17,093 nt of DNA, taken from positions 1 through 17,093 of the forward strand of contig JARHYV010000236.1 of the NCBI GenBank assembly GCA_029258495.1, written 5' to 3'. Position 1 is the stretch's first letter. Each line of letters starts with the position of its first letter. The stretch comes from Faecousia sp. GTDB taxonomy: Bacteria; Bacillota; Clostridia; Oscillospirales; Oscillospiraceae. The position numbers and the translations under genes were made by a program. The notes under the pieces are model-generated. The model had not been told where the DNA came from, did no database searches, and saw only the letters and a program-made list of their open reading frames with translations. Below are positions 6,074 through 12,037 of the stretch, piece by piece.

Positions 6074-6997
6074 TTGACCCTTCGACATATGAAGATCTTT
6101 TTGTCCGTGTGTGAAAACGGAACCAACACCACCAAAGCCGCTGCCGCCCTTCATATGACCCAACCGGCTGTCAGCCTTGCAATCAAGGAACTGGAGCAGT
6201 ATTACGGCGTGGTGCTCTTCGACCGCATCGGAAGACGGCTGAAGATCACCGAGGCCGGGCAGCAATTCCGGGAATATGCCGCCCACATCTGCCAGATGTT
6301 CGACACCCTGGAAAAGGGAATGCGGGATTGGGATACCGTGGGCATCCTTCGGGTCGGCGCAAGCATCACCATCGGCTCCCAATTCCTTCCAAGCTATGTG
6401 AAAGCCTTCACTGAAAACCACCCCGGGACTCAGGTTCGGGTGATCGTAGCCCCCTACGAAAATCTGGAGAAGAAACTTCTGAACAACGAACTGGATTTTG
6501 TTTTAGCGGAGGCTGTCCCTCACCACATGTCCCTGATCGCACAGCCCTATATGGAAGACCGGCTCACCATCATTGCACCGGCTGATGCCGGTTTTTCCCC
6601 GTGGCAGCCGCTCAGCGTAGAACGCTTTGCTCAGCAGGATTTCTTGTTAAGAGAGCCGGGCAGCGGAACCAGAGATCTTTTCGATCAGGTGACCCGACAG
6701 GCAGGTTTTTCCGTGACTCCCATCTGGGAGTCCGTCAGCACCACGGCTCTGGTGAATGCGGTGGTCAGCGGACTGGGCATTTCCGTCCTGCCTTATCGCA
6801 TGGTCGAAAACGCATTAAACAGCGGAATGGTCATCCCCATAAGGGCAGAAGGACTGGATTTTATCCGCCATTTCCATATCATCTATCACAGAGAAAAATA
6901 TCTCACCGGCTCCGCCCGAGCCTTTCTGGAGCTGTGCCGGAGCTATGAACGGGATCATCCCGCATCCGAGCCATCAGAATATCCCACCAACCCATAA
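6074..6997 (+). CDS. LysR family transcriptional regulator
   Basis: This 307-residue regulator has an N-terminal winged helix-turn-helix (about residues 2-60: NTTKAAAALHMTQPAVSLAIKEL region, then LFDRIGRRLKITEAG) and a LysR substrate-binding domain of periplasmic-protein type from about residue 88 to 293. TTG codons at 6071 and 6074 both fit the GAGG site at 6062-6065; I prefer 6074 because relatives start MTLRHMKIF. It is divergent from the chromate transporter pair and is followed after 12 bp by a deformylase-like gene, so the two form an operon. By usual LysR behaviour it would sense a small ligand and control the divergent transporter and itself; the ligand is unknown. Confidence 0.92.
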   Translation: MTLRHMKIFLSVCENGTNTTKAAAALHMTQPAVSLAIKELEQYYGVVLFDRIGRRLKITEAGQQFREYAAHICQMFDTLEKGMRDWDTVGILRVGASITIGSQFLPSYVKAFTENHPGTQVRVIVAPYENLEKKLLNNELDFVLAEAVPHHMSLIAQPYMEDRLTIIAPADAGFSPWQPLSVERFAQQDFLLREPGSGTRDLFDQVTRQAGFSVTPIWESVSTTALVNAVVSGLGISVLPYRMVENALNSGMVIPIRAEGLDFIRHFHIIYHREKYLTGSARAFLELCRSYERDHPASEPSEYPTNP

Positions 6998-7009
6998 GGA
7001 GTATTTGCT

Positions 7010-7423
7010 ATGATCCAAGAACTTGTACACGACCCCATTTTCCTCGGACAGCGATCCGCACCTGCCGAGCCTGCCGACCTGCAGACGGCTCAGGATCTGC
7101 TGGACACACTGGCCGCACATCGGAGCAGCTGTGTGGGCATGGCTGCCAACATGATCGGCGTGAAAAAGCGCATCATCGCCTTTGACAACGATGGGGAATA
7201 TATGCTCATGCTGAACCCTGAGATCGTCGCTCAGTCCGGCGAATACGAAACACAGGAGGGCTGCCTCTCACTTCTGGGCGAGCCCCGGAAGACCCTGCGC
7301 TATCAGAAAATCAAAGTCCGGTATCAGACCACTCAATTTCAAACGAGGCTGAAAACCTTTACCGGATGGACGGCTCAGATCATTCAGCACGAGGTCGATC
7401 ACTGCAACGGGATCCTGATCTAG
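7010..7423 (+). CDS. Peptide deformylase-like protein, short form with altered motif 1
   Basis: This 137-residue protein is a compact member of the peptide deformylase family, whose enzymes remove the formyl group from the N-terminal methionine of new proteins using Fe(II) or Zn. Motif 2 is intact (EGCLS, 83-87, metal-ligand C85) and motif 3 is intact (QHEVDH, 126-131, ligands H127 and H131, catalytic E128). Motif 1 normally reads GxGxAAxQxG; here it is CVGMAANMIG (41-50), so the catalytic-site glutamine is Met48. Length is below the usual 150-190 residues because the C-terminal helix is absent. The start follows AAGGAG, 12 bp after lysR, so the two are probably cotranscribed. This short form is common in Clostridia next to a normal Def; whether it deformylates is uncertain. 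Confidence 0.82.
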   Translation: MIQELVHDPIFLGQRSAPAEPADLQTAQDLLDTLAAHRSSCVGMAANMIGVKKRIIAFDNDGEYMLMLNPEIVAQSGEYETQEGCLSLLGEPRKTLRYQKIKVRYQTTQFQTRLKTFTGWTAQIIQHEVDHCNGILI

Positions 7424-7532
7424 TCCCTTTGCCGCCAGACAGCATCCTGCCAACAGTCAACAAAAGTCCACAACACAAGAACATTTAGTAAATTTTCATA
7501 CATTGCTCAGAAACATTTGTAGGATTTGTGAA

Positions 7533-7561
7533 TTGAAAGACCGTAAATTTTGATATATGAT
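7533..7561 (+). promoter_or_regulatory. Promoter of the threonine ammonia-lyase gene
   Basis: TTGAAA (7533-7538), a 17-bp spacer and TATGAT (7556-7561) lie 66 bp before the start codon. Confidence 0.65.
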
Positions 7562-7575
7562 TGCACTACCAAAAA

Positions 7576-7608
7576 GCAGATCAGTCATCCATGCAGCTGC
7601 ATATCTGC
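7576..7608 (+). promoter_or_regulatory. Leader hairpin before ilvA
   Basis: GCAGAT (7576-7581) pairs with ATCTGC (7603-7608) and encloses the 12-bp palindrome ATGCAGCTGCAT (7591-7602). It sits between the inferred transcription start and the GGAGGG ribosome site (7615-7620). There is no U-tract and no T-box features; its role is unknown. Confidence 0.35.
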
Positions 7609-7627
7609 ACAAACGGAGGGTACTTCT

Positions 7628-8821
7628 ATGGTAACTTTGGAAATGATCAAGGACGCACAGCAGGCACTGGACGGTGTCGTGCGCAGGACGCCTCTGGATC
7701 ACGCTGCCAGAATTGGAAAAAACATCTATATCAAGGCTGAAAATCTTCAGCTCACCGGTGCTTTCAAGCTCCGCGGCGCCTATAACAAGATCCGCTCCCT
7801 GACTGAGGAGGAGGCTGCCCGCGGTGTCATTGCCTGCTCTGCCGGCAACCACGCTCAGGGCATTGCCTATTCCGCCACGAAACTGGGGATCAAATCCATC
7901 ATCTGCATGCCTGCCGGCGCGCCGATCAGCAAGATCGAGGCTACAAAGGGCTATGGTGCCGAGGTGGTCTTGGTGCCCGGTGTGTATGACGATGCCGCCA
8001 AGGAGGCTGCCCGCCTTCAGCAAGCCCATGGCTATACCTTTGCCCATCCCTTCAACGATCCTTTGGTCATTGCTGGTCAGGGTACCATCGGTCTGGAAAT
8101 TCTGGAGCAGCTGCCCGATGTAGAGCAGGTCGTCGTTCCCATTGGCGGCGGCGGACTGATCAGCGGCATCGCCGTTGCCGTAAAATCCCTCAAGCCCGAC
8201 TGCAAGGTCATCGGTGTTCAGGCTGCCGGTGCCGCATCCATGTACACCTCGCGCCTGCATGGCGCACCCACCGAACTTGGAAGTGTAGCAACCATCGCAG
8301 ACGGCATTGCCGTCAAAAAGCCCGGTGATCTCACATTCGAGCTATGTCAGAAATATGTTGACGAGATCGTGACCGTTACCGAGGAGGAGATCGCCTGTGC
8401 CATCCTCCGCCTGCTGGAGGGGCAGAAAACCGTTGCAGAAGGTGCCGGAGCCACTCCCGTGGCCGCCGTCATGTTCGGAAAGGTGGATACCTCCAAGCGC
8501 AAGACCGTCTGCGTGGTATCCGGCGGCAATGTGGATGTAACAACCCTGTCACGGATCGTTACCAAAGGTCTTTCCAAATCCGGACGGATCGTCAAGATCA
8601 AAACCACCATTGCCGACAGACCCGGCGGTCTGATGCAGCTTTTGCAGGTGGTTGCCGAAACCGGTGCCAACATCGTAAATATCGACCATGCCCGTGCAAC
8701 TCAGGACTCCGATGTGGGCGCATGCATCGTGACCATGGCACTGGAAACCAGAGATCAGTCCCATATCAATCAGCTTTATGATGCGCTCGAGGCGCATGGC
8801 TACTACCTGATCAAGCACTGA
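7628..8821 (+). CDS. ilvA: Threonine ammonia-lyase (threonine dehydratase) with C-terminal ACT domain
   Basis: This 397-residue PLP enzyme converts threonine to 2-oxobutanoate and ammonia, either as the first step of isoleucine synthesis or in threonine catabolism. It shows the PLP lysine in GAFKLRG (K47), SAGNHAQG (71-78), the phosphate-binding glycine loop GGGGL (173-177) and SGGN (298-301) near the cofactor. Residues 323-397 form one ACT domain (ADRPGGLMQLLQ), which fits allosteric control. A single short ACT tail and about 400 residues match the TdcB/IlvA form of Firmicutes, not the 510-residue E. coli IlvA. The ATG at 7628 follows GGAGGG; the frame is open further up but those codons overlap the promoter. 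No ilv, leu or tdc genes are nearby, so biosynthetic or catabolic use cannot be decided. Confidence 0.92.
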   Translation: MVTLEMIKDAQQALDGVVRRTPLDHAARIGKNIYIKAENLQLTGAFKLRGAYNKIRSLTEEEAARGVIACSAGNHAQGIAYSATKLGIKSIICMPAGAPISKIEATKGYGAEVVLVPGVYDDAAKEAARLQQAHGYTFAHPFNDPLVIAGQGTIGLEILEQLPDVEQVVVPIGGGGLISGIAVAVKSLKPDCKVIGVQAAGAASMYTSRLHGAPTELGSVATIADGIAVKKPGDLTFELCQKYVDEIVTVTEEEIACAILRLLEGQKTVAEGAGATPVAAVMFGKVDTSKRKTVCVVSGGNVDVTTLSRIVTKGLSKSGRIVKIKTTIADRPGGLMQLLQVVAETGANIVNIDHARATQDSDVGACIVTMALETRDQSHINQLYDALEAHGYYLIKH

Positions 8822-8896
8822 GCAGGTATCCCTTCCGTTAAAAAATAATTCACAAATACGCCTTGAACCAACCGCCGATTATCGTCACTCTGAACA

Positions 8897-8925
8897 TTGA
8901 CCCCCTCCTTTGATTATGGTATAGT
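8897..8925 (+). promoter_or_regulatory. Promoter of the EIIC/PfoR-like gene
   Basis: TTGACC (8897-8902), a 17-bp spacer and TATAGT (8920-8925) lie about 88 bp before the start codon. Confidence 0.7.
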
Positions 8926-8934
8926 TAACGGGAT

Positions 8935-8962
8935 GGGCAGTCAGCGGACTCGCCCTTTTATT
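8935..8962 (+). promoter_or_regulatory. Promoter-proximal hairpin with U-tract, possible attenuator
   Basis: The stem GGGC-AGTC with GACT-GCCC (8935-8942 with 8947-8955, one bulged C, 4-nt loop) is followed by TTTTATT. It starts 9 bp after the -10 box, hence almost at the RNA 5' end. A second small stem, GTATATC/GATATAC (8963-8969 with 8980-8986), follows before the ribosome site. Confidence 0.5.
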
Positions 8963-9012
8963 GTATATCCGATGTATGCGATATACAAAAAACAAGAAAG
9001 AAGTGAGTTATC

Positions 9013-10119
9013 ATGAGTTCATTCAAGGCATTCCTGCAGCGCAAGGACATCGTCCTCTCCGGTAAACGCTACGGGATCGACGCGCTGGGCGCAATGGCGC
9101 AGGGTCTGTTCTGCACCCTTCTGGTGGGAACCATCCTGAACACCATCGGTCAGCAGTTCCACATTGGATTTCTGAACGCCATTCTGGTCACCATCGGCAA
9201 GGGCGAAGGCTCCGTAAGCTATACCATCGGCGGTCTTGCCGGAGCAATGGTCGGCCCGGGTATTGCCATCGCCATCGGCTATGCGCTGCACTGCCCCAAT
9301 TTGGTGCTGTTCTCCCTGATCCCGGTGGGTTTCGCCACCAATGCCATGGGCGGCGCCGGTGGGCCTCTTGCGGTTTATGTTGTGGCCATCGTCGCATCCG
9401 AATTCGGCAAGCTTGTTTCCAAGGAAACCAAGATCGATATCCTGATCACCCCCATCGTCACCATTCTGGTGGGCATCGGCCTGTCCTATCTGGTGGCTGC
9501 GCCCATCGGTCATGCCGCTCAGGCGGTAGGCACCGCTGTCATGTGGGCAACGGAATTGCAGCCGTTCTTTATGGGCATCCTTGTTTCCGTGATCGTGGGC
9601 ATCGCCCTGACCCTGCCCATCAGCTCCGCTGCCATCTGTGCAGCCTTCGGATTGACGGGACTGGCAGGCGGCGCCGCCGTTGCAGGCTGCTGCGCCCAGA
9701 TGGTCGGCTTTGCCGTGATGAGTTTCCGTGAAAACCGCTGGGGCGGACTGGTGGCTCAGGGCGTAGGCACAAGCATGCTGCAAATGAGCAATATCGTCCG
9801 CAATCCCCGGATCTGGATCCCTCCCACGCTGGCATCTGCCATCACCGGCCCCATTGCGACCTGCCTGTTCAAGCTGCAAATGAACGGCTCCGCCGTTTCT
9901 TCCGGCATGGGCACCTGCGGTTTTGTGGGCCAGATCGGCATTTATACCGGATGGGTCAACGATATTGCCGCCGGAACCAAGTCCGCCATCACCGCTTTTG
10001 ACTGGGCAGGCATGGTGCTGATCTGCTTTGTACTTCCCGCCGTTTTGAGCCTTGTCTTCTGCCAGATCCTGCGCAAGTGGGGCTGGATCAAGGAAAACGA
10101 CCTGAAACTGGATCTGTAA
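9013..10119 (+). CDS. PTS EIIC-like membrane protein, PTS_EIIC_2/PfoR type
   Basis: This 368-residue, very hydrophobic protein has about ten membrane segments and many glycine-rich turns (GGLAGAMVGPGIAIAIGYAL; ATNAMGGAGGPLAVYVV; LTGLAGGAAVAGCCAQMVG). It matches the PTS_EIIC_2 family, which includes PfoR, described in Clostridium perfringens as affecting perfringolysin expression. The window shows no EIIA, EIIB or sugar kinase beside it, so it is an orphan; transport of a sugar or other small molecule is inferred from the family only. The start at 9013 follows GAAGTGAG. It has its own promoter, a structured leader and a strong terminator, so it is a single-gene unit. Substrate unknown. Confidence 0.82.
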   Translation: MSSFKAFLQRKDIVLSGKRYGIDALGAMAQGLFCTLLVGTILNTIGQQFHIGFLNAILVTIGKGEGSVSYTIGGLAGAMVGPGIAIAIGYALHCPNLVLFSLIPVGFATNAMGGAGGPLAVYVVAIVASEFGKLVSKETKIDILITPIVTILVGIGLSYLVAAPIGHAAQAVGTAVMWATELQPFFMGILVSVIVGIALTLPISSAAICAAFGLTGLAGGAAVAGCCAQMVGFAVMSFRENRWGGLVAQGVGTSMLQMSNIVRNPRIWIPPTLASAITGPIATCLFKLQMNGSAVSSGMGTCGFVGQIGIYTGWVNDIAAGTKSAITAFDWAGMVLICFVLPAVLSLVFCQILRKWGWIKENDLKLDL

Positions 10120-10125
10120 CACGCA

Positions 10126-10168
10126 AAAAGCTCGTATTCTGACGAATACGAGCTTTTCTGATTTTTTA
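10126..10168. terminator. Bidirectional terminator between the EIIC-like gene and the DUF4091 gene
   Basis: A perfect 14-bp stem (10126-10139 with 10144-10157) has a TGAC loop and A/T-rich ends on both sides (TTTTCTGATTTTTT on the plus strand). It serves both converging genes. Confidence 0.88.
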
Positions 10169-11806
10169 CTTTATTTCCGCAAGGAGTCGCTGATGCAGCG
10201 CCTGTCGGAAATTCAGCAGCGTTTTGTCATCCACAGGATAGCTTTCAAATGTCACTGTGCCGAGGGTCTCCCGGATCCACGCAAGCACAGCCTCCCGACC
10301 GATCCGCTCCTGCAGCGCCATCAAGGCTCTGTGATCCTGAAATGCATCCCGCATGACCTTCAGCCGGATACTGGGAACCGGAGTCCCGTCCGCACCGGGA
10401 TAGACAAGGAAAGCATCCCCCGAAGGAAATCCAAGCCCTGCATCCGTCACCCGATAGGGATCGATCGCCTGCTTGCTGAACTGGGTGTTCCAGAAATTAT
10501 ACCCCCAGCGCAAAAAGCCTCTCAGGTTCTCCTGATACAGCAGAACACCCAAGATCCGCCCTCTGGCAGAGGGCATGGCAACGAAGAAATTGGGAACCAG
10601 CTTGTCCTGACAGCAGCAGCTGTATGTCCAGATCTCGCTTTCATCCTTCACCGCAAGGAACGGAGTCAAATGATCTTCTGCCACCACGGGAATGGATACC
10701 AGATCCTGCTGATAAAATTCAAAGCTGCTGAGTGCGTCGATGACAGGGCAGCCGTCCAGATACGGAACGATCATCTCCCGTGCAGCCCGATAGCTGTCAA
10801 GCTGCTCTAGGGACGGCTCGTCGGAAACATGGAAATAGGTATGCTCCTGAATGCCCAGCGCCCCAAGCTCCCGGATCAGTTTTGGCAGGAAATCCGCAAG
10901 AAAATCCGCATATTCCTTACTTGTGGAGGGTGTGTCCCATCCAAGCAGGGTCTTCTCCCCTTCCTCGGTCTGCTCATAGATCTCTGCTGCAAATTTTGCA
11001 CCCCATTGTGTAAAAAACGGAGCGATCTCAAAATATTCGATGCCGCAGTCCCTCGCCATCTCTACCCATCGGCGCAGCAGGGAGAAATCATAGTGCAGCC
11101 CCGTTTCCGTCCGGGTGATCTGCACCAGCTGTCCGGGCATTCTCCTGCCGTTCGGCTCGATATCCAAAGACGGTGTAAACACAGGCGTCAGCAGCGTGTC
11201 TACACCATGCCGGACGGCTCCCTCGATATAAGCCTTGGCAATGCGGAAAAACTCCTCGGAATACATCCGGCAGCCGTACTGCTGACACAGACAGTCGTTG
11301 TAAAACCACTCTGTATGGCGAACTGCCTGCTTGGGCAGCTGCACAGGAACCACCTCCAGAGAAAGCTTTGCCTGATTTTGCAGATTGCCCCGGCGATCCC
11401 GAAACGCAATGGTGAGCTCGTGGCTCTCTGCCCCCGCAGGAATGGGCAGATCCACCCAAAAGACCCGGCAGATGCTGCTGTTGAGCCGGACAGGTTCATC
11501 CCCGTATGGCGTCAGAACATCCGGGATCAGCGTGGGGGTTCTGGTGAGATAAGCCCCCGTAGATGCCGGATAGCAGGGAAACGAGCACGGGGTATCCGAT
11601 ACCAGAAAGACCTCCGGCTTGCACACAGGGGACTCCACCGACAAAACCGTGTAGAAATCATCACTGTACTCCTGTGCGAACACGCAGGAGATCTGGAAGG
11701 AAACCGTTTCTCCCCACAGACCGCTCACCTGTTCGATCTCGGGCGCATCGGCAGATGCGGCCACCTTTTCCAGCGGGGAATGGAATTTAGAAATCACGGA
11801 ACTCAT
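10166..11806 (-). CDS. DUF4091 / GH123-like glycoside hydrolase
   Basis: This 546-residue protein has an N-terminal beta-sandwich-like region (about 1-155) and a TIM-barrel-like DUF4091 domain (about 160-530). The segment YFHVSDEPSLE puts adjacent Asp329-Glu330 where GH123 enzymes carry the catalytic Asp/Glu pair of substrate-assisted beta-N-acetylgalactosaminidases. Other marks are HTEWFYNDCL (164-173), LLTPVFTPSLD and LRWGYNFWN. There is no signal peptide, so it should act in the cytoplasm on imported sugars. The start codon at 11806 follows GAGGTGGAC. The gene is divergent from the GH20 gene across about 230 bp and has a very good promoter. Activity on GalNAc-type substrates is inferred from family and neighbours; DUF4091 also contains members of unknown activity. 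Confidence 0.83.
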   Translation of the reverse strand: MSSVISKFHSPLEKVAASADAPEIEQVSGLWGETVSFQISCVFAQEYSDDFYTVLSVESPVCKPEVFLVSDTPCSFPCYPASTGAYLTRTPTLIPDVLTPYGDEPVRLNSSICRVFWVDLPIPAGAESHELTIAFRDRRGNLQNQAKLSLEVVPVQLPKQAVRHTEWFYNDCLCQQYGCRMYSEEFFRIAKAYIEGAVRHGVDTLLTPVFTPSLDIEPNGRRMPGQLVQITRTETGLHYDFSLLRRWVEMARDCGIEYFEIAPFFTQWGAKFAAEIYEQTEEGEKTLLGWDTPSTSKEYADFLADFLPKLIRELGALGIQEHTYFHVSDEPSLEQLDSYRAAREMIVPYLDGCPVIDALSSFEFYQQDLVSIPVVAEDHLTPFLAVKDESEIWTYSCCCQDKLVPNFFVAMPSARGRILGVLLYQENLRGFLRWGYNFWNTQFSKQAIDPYRVTDAGLGFPSGDAFLVYPGADGTPVPSIRLKVMRDAFQDHRALMALQERIGREAVLAWIRETLGTVTFESYPVDDKTLLNFRQALHQRLLAEIK

Positions 11807-11837
11807 ATGTCCACCTCATCATAAAATTTGTCTTTTT

Positions 11838-11866
11838 ATTATATCGATATTTGCCATTTTCGTCAA
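11838..11866 (-). promoter_or_regulatory. Promoter of the DUF4091 gene
   Basis: On the minus strand, TTGACG (11866-11861), an exact 17-bp spacer and a perfect TATAAT (11843-11838) lie about 31 bp upstream of the start codon. Confidence 0.78.
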
Positions 11867-11892
11867 ATAATCGACCAATTTTATCAAATAAT
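11863..11892 (-). promoter_or_regulatory. Direct repeat pair, candidate AraC-type operator
   Basis: ATTATTTGA occurs twice in the same orientation (11892-11884 and 11871-11863), exactly 21 bp apart. Similarity extends on both sides (GACA/GTCG before, AAAAT after). The proximal copy overlaps the -35 box of the DUF4091 promoter. Two same-face half-sites with the near one at -35 is the classic layout for an AraC-family activator. Confidence 0.55.
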
Positions 11893-12037
11893 TGTCGAAA
11901 AAGCAAAAACGAAAGAGAAATCCGCAAATACGCCGTGCCGTAAAACACCAAAAAAATGTCTGAATTTTTTCGGGATTTACGATACCATAGCATTAGAAAA
12001 AATGCAATATGTACCACCAAATTCAGGAGGCATATTT

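Noticed and set aside
7562..7627. T-box or amino-acid riboswitch before ilvA
   Set aside because: The leader is only about 60 nt, with no T-box sequence, no antiterminator and no U-tract.
9019..10122. Minus-strand open frame (367 codons) opposite the EIIC-like gene
   Set aside because: It mirrors the sense gene almost exactly and its composition (His, Gly, Asp, Gln rich) is that of an antisense shadow.
10829..11824. Plus-strand open frame opposite the DUF4091 gene
   Set aside because: No recognisable domain; the opposite strand carries the real gene with catalytic motif, promoter and ribosome site.
11828..12037. Upstream extension of the GH20 reading frame
   Set aside because: It covers the divergent promoter region; AGGAGG stands directly before the ATG at 12038, and the extension does not resemble GH20.
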